Shown in pieces: positions 1 through 7,662 of a stretch of DNA of 30,953 nucleotides. The notes below the pieces were generated by a model. That model was given only the letters and a program-made list of their open reading frames with translations. It was not told the origin of the DNA and did not search any database. The translations under genes were made by a program, and so were the position numbers. The stretch comes from a virus, in the IMG/VR virus record IMGVR_UViG_3300009180_000137, positions 1-30,953 of that record; one strand, 5' to 3'. The stretch's first letter is position 1. The number at the start of each line of letters is the position of its first letter.

Positions 1-625
1 CAGAATAATCTGTGCTTGCAAAAGGTGCATCAAAAACCCAGTCGAAATATTCTTGGTATGCTGGTGCTCCAGTATAAGTAAACTGTCCTCCTGTAATACC
101 TATATTCTTAGCAGATAAACCTAGTCCCGCTCCGGTTGCCCCAGTTGGGCCGGCTATAGAAACACCAGATGTTCCCGAAGTGCCAGATGCGCCATTTATA
201 CCGGAAGTACCGGATGTTCCATCGATACCAGAAGTTCCAGAAGAACCAGATACACCAGAAGTTCCAGACGTGCCATCTGTTCCGGAAGAACCTGAAATAC
301 CAGAAGTTCCACTCGAACCACTTACTCCAGAAGTTCCAGATACACCAGAAGTTCCGCTTGAACCACTTGCTCCGGAAGTTCCGCTTGTTCCGGAAGAACC
401 AGAAGCTCCATTTGTTCCATTTATTCCGGAGGTACCAGAAGTACCAGATGTTCCGGAAACACCTGCTGCCAGGATATCTGTTCCGGTAGAATCGATAGCG
501 TAAACTGCCGTTCCGTCCGTGTACATAGACACGAACCCTGCGGATGGGTTTGGGGGAGTAGACGGAACTACTGAAAAGTCTATTTGTCCGCCTGTCTGGC
601 CGACGATAAATTTAGCATTGCTCAT
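1..625 (-). CDS. Collagen-like tail fibre, N-terminal part (runs off the left edge)
   Basis: The ATG at 625-623 opens a frame that stays open to base 1, giving 208 codons. It starts 14 nt inside the end of the upstream gene. Residues 1 to about 50 (MSNAKFIVGQTGG...) have no collagen character and probably anchor the fibre to the tail, as in other phage fibres. They are followed by about 35 Gly-X-Y triplets, mostly GTS, GVS, GSS, GIN and GAS, then a GPTGATG stretch. The last 40 residues (ending ...WVFDAPFASTDYS) look like the first half of a small beta-sandwich. Collagen-like tracts in phage fibres form trimeric shafts. The C-terminus is missing; it may be the partial gene at the right edge (see findings). 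Fibre identity is well supported; receptor and attachment partner are unknown. Confidence 0.85.
   Translation of the reverse strand, partial: MSNAKFIVGQTGGQIDFSVVPSTPPNPSAGFVSMYTDGTAVYAIDSTGTDILAAGVSGTSGTSGTSGINGTNGASGSSGTSGTSGASGSSGTSGVSGTSGVSGSSGTSGISGSSGTDGTSGTSGVSGSSGTSGIDGTSGTSGINGASGTSGTSGVSIAGPTGATGAGLGLSAKNIGITGGQFTYTGAPAYQEYFDWVFDAPFASTDYS
138..465 (-). repeat. Collagen-like Gly-X-Y coding repeat
   Basis: This is an imperfect 9-nt periodic repeat in the fibre gene, seen on the plus strand as recurring ccagaagttcc-type units. It encodes GTS/GVS/GSS triplets. The same kind of repeat occurs in the fibre genes at 27220-27838 and 30676-30776. Confidence 0.9.
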
Positions 626-1283
626 AAGGGCTGAATTGTTGTTGTAAGGTTATACCTTGATTGATGATCAGGGTTGCATTATTTTCGATTGTGATAATTG
701 GGCAGTAGGTTGTGGTGTTGTTCTCGACTGTAAAAGTTGTGTTAGCCTGGATTGTGCAGGGAAACTGGTAGAGTTGGACTCCCGTTACATACACAACATT
801 GCGAAGGAATTCGTTGTCCGAAACGTAAGGAACGAACTGGACTTCTCTTTCGCATGGAACTTCTGCGTATAGGAATGCCTGACCTCTGTCTATTTCTACA
901 GCGGTTACAAGTCCACATACATCCCAGACTGTGCGGGCAAATTCCCAGAAATCTTCGTCCGTGTCCCACACCATACAGGGAAGAGGAACAGAAGGGTCTG
1001 TCGTTGGGGCGTTTAAGTTGAACACCATATACTCGAAGTTGCCTTCTGGGTAGAGGTAAACCTGGCCGTCTAAAGGAAGGTTCTGTCCATCTACTCCCAC
1101 CAAATCCACAGAAAGTTCTACACATCTAGAATTTCTTCTAACTATGCTTGGAACAACTGCAAAAGCTTCTCTCGAGTAGGAGTTGGTAAACACCACCAAA
1201 AAGAAGTTACCTACAGACTGCGAAATCGTGTCCGCGTAGATAACTAAATTGTTTTCGGAATTGGGTGTTAGATTTAACATCAT
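612..1283 (-). CDS. Hypothetical phage structural protein between major tail protein and fibre
   Basis: The protein has 223 aa and starts MMLNLTPNSENNL; two ATGs are adjacent and the second is at 1280. The N-terminal half (VIYADTISQSVGNFFLVVFTNSYSRE region) resembles an unnamed protein found next to tail-fibre genes in Bacteroidota phages; this is recalled, not searched. The C-terminus is rich in Asn and Thr with a beta-repeat look (about residues 175-215). There is no signal peptide or membrane helix. The TCATACTTAT motif lies 2 nt before the start. The gene overlaps the next fibre gene by 14 nt, which suggests coupled expression. A role in fibre attachment or at the tail tip is inferred from position only. 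Confidence 0.75.
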   Translation of the reverse strand: MMLNLTPNSENNLVIYADTISQSVGNFFLVVFTNSYSREAFAVVPSIVRRNSRCVELSVDLVGVDGQNLPLDGQVYLYPEGNFEYMVFNLNAPTTDPSVPLPCMVWDTDEDFWEFARTVWDVCGLVTAVEIDRGQAFLYAEVPCEREVQFVPYVSDNEFLRNVVYVTGVQLYQFPCTIQANTTFTVENNTTTYCPIITIENNATLIINQGITLQQQFSPYEQC

Positions 1284-1285
1284 AC

Positions 1286-1295
1286 ATAAGTATGA
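1286..1295 (-). promoter_or_regulatory. TCATACTTAT motif before the 1283 gene
   Basis: An exact copy of the recurrent 10-mer, 2 nt before the ATG of the downstream gene. It could be a phage promoter element or a translation signal; see findings. Confidence 0.5.
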
Positions 1296-1318
1296 AAACT
1301 AAAATAACTGACACAACA

Positions 1319-1341
1319 AGCCCCGGGAGAACCCCAGGGCT
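1319..1341 (-). terminator. Hairpin downstream of the major tail protein gene
   Basis: On the minus strand AGCCCTGGG pairs with CCCGGGGCT (9 bp including one G-T pair) around a 5-nt loop, 40 nt after the major tail protein stop. The following sequence is only moderately T-rich (TGTTGTGT). It is therefore a weak or partial terminator, or an mRNA-stabilising hairpin. Confidence 0.5.
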
Positions 1342-1380
1342 GTTCAGGAAAATAGATCGTCCCTTTTGCGTGTTGGGACG

Positions 1381-1914
1381 TTATGCGTTTACGAACGTGG
1401 TTCCGGTTAGGGAAGCAAGTGTTGCCACTTGATAAGCCATTGCTGGCTCCATCGCTTGTAGAACAAAAGAGTATTGGGTAGCATCTCCAGGAGCTGTACC
1501 AGTAGTGGTAGTTCCTGTTGAAATTACGCAACCTCTAGTTGCACCAACTAGCCAGTATAGGCCGTTGTTGTCTTCGAAAACTACCTTTGATGCTCTGTTG
1601 TAAGCAAGTAGTTGGATTTGAGCTCTCTTCGCAGAAGAAAGGTGTTGAACTGGGATAGTTACTTCTTGAGTGAAGAATGCGGTTCCGTTGGTGCTAGAGA
1701 TATTGAAAGTCTCTGTGAACGAAGCTACATCTTTAGCCACTTCTATTTGGTAGAAAGTTCCGGTTGCACCAGCTAAGGAAGTAATTCCTGCAGTTGCACC
1801 AGCGGTGATTGTACCTGATTCGAAGTCAGAAGAAACCCACAGTGTCTTAATACCACCGATTGCATCTAAACAATCTAGGGCTATCGCTGCAGTTAAATTA
1901 CATGTAGTTGACAT
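1381..1914 (-). CDS. Major tail (tube) protein
   Basis: The protein has 177 aa. The pattern GGIKTLWVSSDFESG, FYQIEVAKDVASFTET, FFTQEVTIPVQHL, AQIQLLAYNRASKVVFEDNNGLYWLVG and a late QAMEPAMAYQV is the layout I recognise from major tail proteins of Bacteroidota siphoviruses and prophages. It would polymerise into the tail tube around the tape measure protein. There are no membrane segments. The gene follows the major capsid gene, separated by a terminator-like hairpin, and another hairpin follows its stop. That arrangement would let it be expressed at its own level. The start is preceded by an A-rich leader with no Shine-Dalgarno, typical of Bacteroidota. Confidence 0.82.
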   Translation of the reverse strand: MSTTCNLTAAIALDCLDAIGGIKTLWVSSDFESGTITAGATAGITSLAGATGTFYQIEVAKDVASFTETFNISSTNGTAFFTQEVTIPVQHLSSAKRAQIQLLAYNRASKVVFEDNNGLYWLVGATRGCVISTGTTTTGTAPGDATQYSFVLQAMEPAMAYQVATLASLTGTTFVNA

Positions 1915-1951
1915 TGGTTTCTTTTATTTTTTTATTGGGTTGTAAATTAAA

Positions 1952-1971
1952 GGGGCCTGCGAACAAGCCCC
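1952..1971 (-). terminator. Terminator after the major capsid protein gene
   Basis: On the minus strand GGGGCTTG pairs with CAGGCCCC (8 bp, one G-T pair) with a TTCG tetraloop, followed by TTTAATTT. It starts 10 nt after the capsid stop codon and ends before the major tail protein gene. Confidence 0.7.
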
Positions 1972-1981
1972 GTTAATAAGG

Positions 1982-2926
1982 TTAGACTGTAGAAACGAAC
2001 TGAGAAGCGTAAACTGCAGTTCCCATTCTGAAGGCAGCAAGGACGTTAACGATATCCTGAGAAGGATCGTAGTACATCTTCAACTTATCTGCATCGTCGA
2101 TTAGACCAGTTCCGAAGAAAATGTATTTCTTAGGTCCTAAGATGATGTGAGTGTTTGAAGTTAATCCTGGTGCACCAAAGATAGTTACGTTAGTACCTGG
2201 CCAGATGAAAGATGCAGGAGCGTCTCCAGTGTAGTTTGTGATGTTAGGGTATTGGCTGATTAGAGCGTTACCTTTGTCCATCAATGCCTGAACTGCTACA
2301 GAGTAGTTGGTCATAGACATGTACATAACTAGATCTCTCTCTTGCTTTAGAGCGTTAGAAAGTTTGTTGATGATACCCCAGATAGAGTTAAATCCAGTTG
2401 CTACTGCCAAAGGCAAAGTGATACCAGCACCTGTTCCGCCTATGCACCCGTTACTCACGGTTGCCTGTGCAAGAAGACCGTCTAGAGATCCACCGTCACC
2501 AGCCCAAATAGTGTTTTCAACATAAGCTGAAATGTTATCCACTTTGTTGTTAGCAATAAGCTGTTCGAAAGGAACTGACTCAAGGTAAGCAGAAGGACTA
2601 AGCTGTGAAGACAACCAGTATTGGCGTAGATCTTCTGGGCAAAGTTGCTCCTTAAGCATTTTAGTTTGTACTACAAGATCAATTTGATCGAATACAGTAG
2701 AGTTTCCTGTAGCACCACCTGGACCTACGGTTGAAGCGTTAAAGCCACACGCGTAGTCTATGATGTAAGGATTAGAGTTTAGCAAGTTAATTGCTGAAGT
2801 ACCTGCAGTTTTACCAGCCTGAACAGTCAAGAATTGAACTGAGTAAGGCTTCAAAAGAGCGGCACTAATTAGGTCGGTAGATAGCTGATCAGTATAAACT
2901 GATAAACCGGTTAGATCGAATGACAT
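1982..2926 (-). CDS. Major capsid protein (HK97-fold, inferred)
   Basis: The protein has 314 aa and sits directly after the scaffold and head-protease genes, the usual place of a capsid gene. Features fitting a phage capsid subunit are the length, no coiled coil or membrane helix, a Gly/Thr-rich early segment (about residues 60-80) and a mixed alpha/beta body. The C-terminal part (GPKKYIFFGTGLIDDADKLKMYYDPSQD..., then NVLAAFRMGTAVYA) resembles the P/A-domain ends of capsid proteins in Bacteroidota phages. The A/T-rich leader lacks a Shine-Dalgarno. A terminator follows 10 nt after the stop. The call rests on context plus recalled family resemblance; fold prediction would settle it. Confidence 0.82.
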   Translation of the reverse strand: MSFDLTGLSVYTDQLSTDLISAALLKPYSVQFLTVQAGKTAGTSAINLLNSNPYIIDYACGFNASTVGPGGATGNSTVFDQIDLVVQTKMLKEQLCPEDLRQYWLSSQLSPSAYLESVPFEQLIANNKVDNISAYVENTIWAGDGGSLDGLLAQATVSNGCIGGTGAGITLPLAVATGFNSIWGIINKLSNALKQERDLVMYMSMTNYSVAVQALMDKGNALISQYPNITNYTGDAPASFIWPGTNVTIFGAPGLTSNTHIILGPKKYIFFGTGLIDDADKLKMYYDPSQDIVNVLAAFRMGTAVYASQFVSTV

Positions 2927-2945
2927 AGTGTTTTAGTTTTATTTT

Positions 2946-3551
2946 TTAGAATTTTTTGTTTGTTCTGAAAGATGCTTTAAGAGATTTTAGGTGATCAACT
3001 CTTGCATCTAATACATTTTCTTTCTCCTCTGATGGGTTAGCATTAAAGGTAGAAATTTTAGTTGCTGCCGGAGTAGCAGACATTTTTTCCATCTTTTCTC
3101 TGTAAGAAGCCATTTCTTCTTTGACTGTAGCAACTTCTTTAGCAACCTCTTCGACTGCTTCCATGCACTGCATAATCATTTTAGTCATTTCTTCTTTCAT
3201 GATTGCTCCTTCTGTTTTAACTGGCTCGTTTACTGCGTCTCCAGTTGGGGCGATCATATCTCCCTCTGCTGCCGCTTCGACTTCTACCTCAACCTTTGGT
3301 TCTGGTTTCTCTACTGCGGTGATTGTTCCTTGGGCGTCAACGGTAACTTTAACTTTGTCTTTGGTCGTGTGAATTCCTTCAGGAGCAGGTCCTCTTTCGC
3401 CAGTTTCAGATACAACAAATATCTTCTTTCCTGGTTCAAAAGCTTCCGCTTCTACTTTGGTCACCCCGTCCTCTAACATAGCTTCAGCCATCTTAACTTC
3501 CATTCCGAGAGCAATCTTAATTTGATTGATTTTTTCTTCGTAAAAATTCAT
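2946..3551 (-). CDS. Capsid scaffold-like protein
   Basis: The protein has 201 aa and is strongly acidic, with Lys/Glu-rich helical segments: residues 1-35, a Val/Glu/Lys-rich middle at about 70-100, and a predicted coiled coil at about 120-160 (MKEEMTKMIMQCMEAVEEVA and onward). The C-terminus is basic (LKSLKASFRTNKKF), as in scaffolds that contact capsid subunits. It lies between the head protease and the major capsid protein, where phage scaffolds normally sit. No domain is recognised with certainty. A TTAAGTATGA-type motif lies 33 nt before the start. Confidence 0.7.
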   Translation of the reverse strand: MNFYEEKINQIKIALGMEVKMAEAMLEDGVTKVEAEAFEPGKKIFVVSETGERGPAPEGIHTTKDKVKVTVDAQGTITAVEKPEPKVEVEVEAAAEGDMIAPTGDAVNEPVKTEGAIMKEEMTKMIMQCMEAVEEVAKEVATVKEEMASYREKMEKMSATPAATKISTFNANPSEEKENVLDARVDHLKSLKASFRTNKKF

Positions 3552-3584
3552 GGTTAAATTTTATTTTAATTTTGGGTTATATCG

Positions 3585-3594
3585 TTAAGTATGA
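3585..3594 (-). promoter_or_regulatory. TCATACTTAA motif before the scaffold gene
   Basis: A variant with one mismatch to the recurrent motif, in the 65-nt gap between protease and scaffold genes. It lies about 33 nt before the scaffold ATG, the only gene-start copy at promoter-like distance. Confidence 0.45.
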
Positions 3595-3616
3595 ATTAAA
3601 AATAAACTGGCATTTC

Positions 3617-5386
3617 TTAGATAGACTTTAGGATCTTAACTACTCTGTCGTAGATTTCCCTGTCTTTCTTGTACTGCTCGTAATCTTCTTTCTCCATAAA
3701 GTTGCCTTCGATACTAAAGCCATTGAGCTTGCCCTCTTTGATTTGCTTCCACACTGCTGCGTCTTGAACACGCATTGCCACCATCCAGGTTCCGATTGGA
3801 ACATCCAGACCATATTTGGTGTTGGCCTTGTCGTCTTCTGTTTCTACTATCCAAGTTTCCTTAACGTAAGAGTTAGCTCCGTTAGCTCCGTCGTGTTCTA
3901 CATTAGTAGATCCGTTACGAAGTTCACGCATAAACTTTTCTGCTATCTTAGCAATGGTGGCTGCAGTAAATTTAACTGCATACCTTTCCTTAGTTTTTTC
4001 GTCCACTCTAGGAATCACCATGTCCGGAATCATTGCTGGTCCTATTACGATGCGTTGGTCTTCAGAAGCGAAGTAGAGCTTAGACATTTTCTCTGATGCC
4101 TTTGGGTGCCCTTTAGGAAGTAGGTCGTTGTCTTGCTTGTAGTCCTTGTCGTATCCAGATCTGTTGCCGGCTAAGATATTTAGAAAAGCATTTACTCTCG
4201 CCATTGCCCACTGTGATCTCTGCATGCCTCTCTTGCCTGGGGTTCCTACAGAGTAGGCACCGGAGCCTCTGCGCCACACAGCTTTTAGCATTCCAAGTGT
4301 AGCTTTCTGAGAATCCTGTGGGTTCTTTTCGTTGTGTGCTTCGATCTTGTCTTTAAGAGTTTTTTCCACAGAATCAGGAACTTCTACACCTCCTCTTGTT
4401 GTTGTGCTGTCTCCGGGTTCGTTCTTTGCGGATCCAGTTCTACCTCTGTCTTCTTTGGGAATTCTTGCAAGCGGTCTGTCGCCTTTGTTACCAGATGCAG
4501 GTGCTGCGAACTTTTCTAGTTCTGGGTGGTAGCCAATATAAACTAGATTTCCTGAATTAGTAACGGTTTCTCCATCCACTTCTATTTCTGCAGGCTCTAT
4601 ATTGTCTGGAGATTCGAACCAGTATTCTACATTGTAGCCTCCGTCTGTTAGGAGTTCAACAACTAGACCTCTGTCGTAGTTCTGATCTTCTGCCTGAAGT
4701 ACAACCTTTTGCCCTCTTGGAAGTGGAATACCTTGCAGAGCATATTGGTCTTTCCGCTTTGGGATTTCATCCACATACACGGGAAGTGCAGAAACGTCGA
4801 TTGACATTTCTTCGTTACGAATTCTTTCTAGTTTTCTACTAGCCCAGTCAACTCCTGCATCTCCACCCCAAGCATCCCACATTAGTTTGCCACAGCCTTC
4901 GCCGTAGGGTGTGTCTGAATTCTGTCTGTGTCTAGCAAAAGAAGCCATGCGTGCAATGGTTTCTTCTGTGATTGGTCTACCTTTAGCCAGCTGGTTTGCT
5001 CTGGCTTTGCCGATTGGTGTTCCGCAGTCTCCCCAACCGTTCTCATCTGCCCAGTCTAGCGCACGTTGTGCTGCATTTCTGGCTGCCTGTGGGTAGTCGG
5101 TATAAGTTTCTGCTGCAAATTCTTCTGCAGAAGCCTTTTCTCTGTAGGTGTTGTAGCAGATTGCCGCAGCCTGGTCAGTTTCGTATCCTTCGTCGCCAAC
5201 TAGCTTTGCTATACAACGTGGGATAAACTCGTCTTCTGTTTCTCCAGCAGAAGGGTCCACGAACTCTTCACGTGCAAAGGCAAGCCAATTTCTCTCTATG
5301 GCAGGTATTTCTACAAGTGAAATAGCAGAGACCCCAGACTCGATCAGGTCATCTATAATTTCTAAGTCAATAATTTTGTTTTCCAT
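3617..5386 (-). CDS. Composite head maturation protease (XkdF-like C-terminal domain)
   Basis: The protein has 589 aa, long for a prohead protease. About residues 450-575 match the XkdF/S78_2-type protease pattern: VIGPAMIPDMVIPR, a NVEHDG histidine motif, YGLDVPIGTWMVAMRV, and LNGFSIEGNF with the candidate catalytic Ser. Upstream are other modules. About 37-80 has a Cys/acidic segment common in phage head proteins. About 95-195 has a Gly/Trp-rich domain (RALDWADENGWGDCG..., MWDAWGGDAGVDWASRKLERI). About 330-430 has a segment typical of another phage head domain (LKAVWRRGSGAYSVG, QWAMARVNAFLN, DNDLLPKGHP). It would cleave scaffold and capsid termini. The motif TCATACTTAA is 5 nt before the ATG, in a 20-nt gap after the tape measure gene. 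Confidence 0.8.
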   Translation of the reverse strand: MENKIIDLEIIDDLIESGVSAISLVEIPAIERNWLAFAREEFVDPSAGETEDEFIPRCIAKLVGDEGYETDQAAAICYNTYREKASAEEFAAETYTDYPQAARNAAQRALDWADENGWGDCGTPIGKARANQLAKGRPITEETIARMASFARHRQNSDTPYGEGCGKLMWDAWGGDAGVDWASRKLERIRNEEMSIDVSALPVYVDEIPKRKDQYALQGIPLPRGQKVVLQAEDQNYDRGLVVELLTDGGYNVEYWFESPDNIEPAEIEVDGETVTNSGNLVYIGYHPELEKFAAPASGNKGDRPLARIPKEDRGRTGSAKNEPGDSTTTRGGVEVPDSVEKTLKDKIEAHNEKNPQDSQKATLGMLKAVWRRGSGAYSVGTPGKRGMQRSQWAMARVNAFLNILAGNRSGYDKDYKQDNDLLPKGHPKASEKMSKLYFASEDQRIVIGPAMIPDMVIPRVDEKTKERYAVKFTAATIAKIAEKFMRELRNGSTNVEHDGANGANSYVKETWIVETEDDKANTKYGLDVPIGTWMVAMRVQDAAVWKQIKEGKLNGFSIEGNFMEKEDYEQYKKDREIYDRVVKILKSI

Positions 5387-5391
5387 TCTTA

Positions 5392-5401
5392 TTAAGTATG
5401 A
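5392..5401 (-). promoter_or_regulatory. TCATACTTAA motif before the protease gene
   Basis: A one-mismatch copy of the recurrent motif in the short gap between tape measure and protease genes, 5 nt before the protease ATG. Confidence 0.45.
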
Positions 5402-5406
5402 ATTTT

Positions 5407-7656
5407 TTACATTCTGGCAAGAGCCGATAATTTTGCATTTGCTTCTTGTTGGGAAGACATCTCAGATGCAACTACGTAGGTCTTGAAGATTGGCTGTTGT
5501 GCTTGTGCAACTTCAGGTCCTGTAGTATTACCTATAGAGTTGATAGACTCGAGGAGGGGTAGGAAATTAGCTGTTGCTCTGCGATTCATTACAAATTCTC
5601 CACCTTCCAGTTCGCCCATCGAAGTGCGGATGCCTCCCATGTTGTGCGAACGTCCGGTTAGAAGTCCACCCTCTGCATACATAGAACCCTGTGGGGAACC
5701 ACTTGCTTTTAGAGAAGATGTGTAGGTTGTTTCCTGGATCTTCTGAACTGTAGCATAACCTGCTGCGAGTGCTGCTGCTGCTGCTATTGCACCAAGAACT
5801 GGTCCAACTACTGGGATATTTGCCAAAGAAGCAAAAGCAGAAATAGAAGATTGCAAAGTGTTGATGATTGCTTGGCCAACTTGCACCTCTTTGTTCTTCT
5901 CGAAATATTTTCTGTTGATCTCGTCTGTCTCTTTGGCTGCCTGCTCTTCGTTTAGCCCCTTTGCCTTGAGGGCTTCCATCTCTCTATTCTGGTCTCTATC
6001 GTTGAATGCCTGCTGGGCATTGAAAACTTCGTTTGCTGCATCTAAGGTTCCGCCTACAATCTTCTGAATGTCATCAAGCTTCTTGTTGGTTTTATCTTCT
6101 TCGATCGCAAGTTCTTTGTCCTTAATTGCATTTAGTAGAGTTAGGTATTCGACTGAACCCTCTTCTAAAGTTAGCAGCCTTTTCTTTTCTCTTTCAAGAT
6201 CAAGTTGTTCTAATTTTGCATTTAACTCCTCTTTGTCCGTGATTTGGTCTTTTGCATCAAGTTGTAAATATAAGAAGTGCTCGTCGATAATTCTCTGAGA
6301 GTTTGTTCTCCTCCTCTCTTCAACTTCTATTGCCTTCTTGGCTGCTTCTTCTTCTGCCTTTCTTCTATCTGCAATACCCTGGTTGACAGATTTAATTAAA
6401 TCCTGCTGGGTTTTTCTATCACCTTCTACTCTCTGATTGCCAAGCTCTTGGATTTTTGCTTCTAAAGCAGTTGCAGATTTCTCATCATTGGATCTGAGTG
6501 CTTCTCTGTCTTTTTCAAACTGGACTTGGATCTGAATTTTCTTCTGTGCTGCGTCGTTTTCGATCTTGATTTTCTCATCTTCAGTCTTAGCGAAACCTTC
6601 TGCTTGGAGTTTGTCTTGATCTACTTCTGCCAGAGCTAATGCTTTCCTTGCTTCGAGATTTTTTATTTTTCTGTCAAGTTCTTTCTTCCTTAGTTCTTCA
6701 GCATCTTTATCTGCTTGTAAATTAGTTTGGGTTCTTTTAGCCTTTTCGTTTTTATCAAAATTAGTAAGATCTTTTTCCGCAAGTTTAGTTGCAGTAGAAA
6801 GGGTAGTAATTTTGTTAAGAGATTCTATAAACTCTTTATCAAGGGCTGCAGTATTAGCTTTTGCTCTTTCTATTCTACCTTTATCCTTGCTTTCATCTGC
6901 AAGTCTTTGATCTGACTCGTAAGCAACTCTATCTATTGATAATTGTTCTAAGTGCTTTCGATTTGCTTCTTCTGCCTCTTTTCTAATCTTAATAGTTTCT
7001 TCTAAAACTTTTCTCTCATCAGTTCCGCTTGCTTTGATGTAGCCTAATCTTGCTTCCATTAAAGCATTAGAATCTGATAAAGTTTGATTGTATTGCTTGT
7101 AAGCCTCGTCTGCAGTTTTTATCTTTTCGGCTTCATCTGCTGCTTCAGTAAATTTATAAATCAGTGCAGAGAGAAGTGCAGTTACTCCTAAGATAACTAA
7201 TCCAACCCCTGTAGATCCAAATGCCGCCTTGATGCCGTTGAATGCAGAAACTGCTGCAACTTTGATTGCCCCAAAAGCATCTCCTAAATCTGCCAGTGCT
7301 GTTAGACCCTGGGTAAGAGCCATTGCCGATTGGAGTTTCTGGAAAGTCTTTTCGAAGTCTTTGACATCCCCACCAACCAATCCGATTGCACCCTGCATGG
7401 CTGTGAAACCACCAGACACTGCTGCCAGACCTTTAGTTAGAGCCTGGAATTTACCCTGTTGGGTTAGTGCGTTGACTGCATCGTTTGCATCGTTGAAATC
7501 ATCTTTTAGATTTGCAACCTTTGCTGCCGCCGCTGCTACAGCTTCAGGAGTTGCATCTATGTTTGATAACAGAGCCTGATACTCTATATTTGCTTCTCGG
7601 ATCTGTGCTTTGAGGGACTGAAATCCTGTTGCGTCGAATTCTATTTTTTCTGCCAT
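5407..7656 (-). CDS. Tape measure protein
   Basis: The protein has 749 aa. It has a helical N-terminus, a Gly/Ala-rich stretch at about 75-150 and one hydrophobic helix at about 148-168 (STGVGLVILGVTALLSALIY). A very long charged coiled coil covers about 170-570, rich in Lys/Glu/Ala. A second hydrophobic segment follows (IPVVGPVLGAIAAAAALAAG), and the tail carries a GGLLTGRSHNMGG...GEFVMNRRA motif that is common at the C-termini of tape measure proteins. It sets tail length and is thought to help pass DNA through the host envelope. It lies directly after the 936-aa tail protein (6-nt gap). Usually the tape measure precedes those tail-tip genes, so the order here is reversed. Confidence 0.9.
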   Translation of the reverse strand: MAEKIEFDATGFQSLKAQIREANIEYQALLSNIDATPEAVAAAAAKVANLKDDFNDANDAVNALTQQGKFQALTKGLAAVSGGFTAMQGAIGLVGGDVKDFEKTFQKLQSAMALTQGLTALADLGDAFGAIKVAAVSAFNGIKAAFGSTGVGLVILGVTALLSALIYKFTEAADEAEKIKTADEAYKQYNQTLSDSNALMEARLGYIKASGTDERKVLEETIKIRKEAEEANRKHLEQLSIDRVAYESDQRLADESKDKGRIERAKANTAALDKEFIESLNKITTLSTATKLAEKDLTNFDKNEKAKRTQTNLQADKDAEELRKKELDRKIKNLEARKALALAEVDQDKLQAEGFAKTEDEKIKIENDAAQKKIQIQVQFEKDREALRSNDEKSATALEAKIQELGNQRVEGDRKTQQDLIKSVNQGIADRRKAEEEAAKKAIEVEERRRTNSQRIIDEHFLYLQLDAKDQITDKEELNAKLEQLDLEREKKRLLTLEEGSVEYLTLLNAIKDKELAIEEDKTNKKLDDIQKIVGGTLDAANEVFNAQQAFNDRDQNREMEALKAKGLNEEQAAKETDEINRKYFEKNKEVQVGQAIINTLQSSISAFASLANIPVVGPVLGAIAAAAALAAGYATVQKIQETTYTSSLKASGSPQGSMYAEGGLLTGRSHNMGGIRTSMGELEGGEFVMNRRATANFLPLLESINSIGNTTGPEVAQAQQPIFKTYVVASEMSSQQEANAKLSALARM

Positions 7657-7662
7657 GTGTGT

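Noticed and set aside
150-465. Possible CRISPR or satellite array
   Set aside because: The periodicity is 9 nt and codes for collagen triplets; there are no repeat-spacer units.
180-503. Plus-strand Pro/Val/Glu-rich frames (also 27171-27983, 30657-30932)
   Set aside because: They are antisense readings of Gly-X-Y collagen codons; the minus frames encode continuous fibre proteins.
3743-4096. A 117-aa plus-strand frame rich in Cys/Phe/His
   Set aside because: Antisense to the XkdF-like domain of the protease gene.
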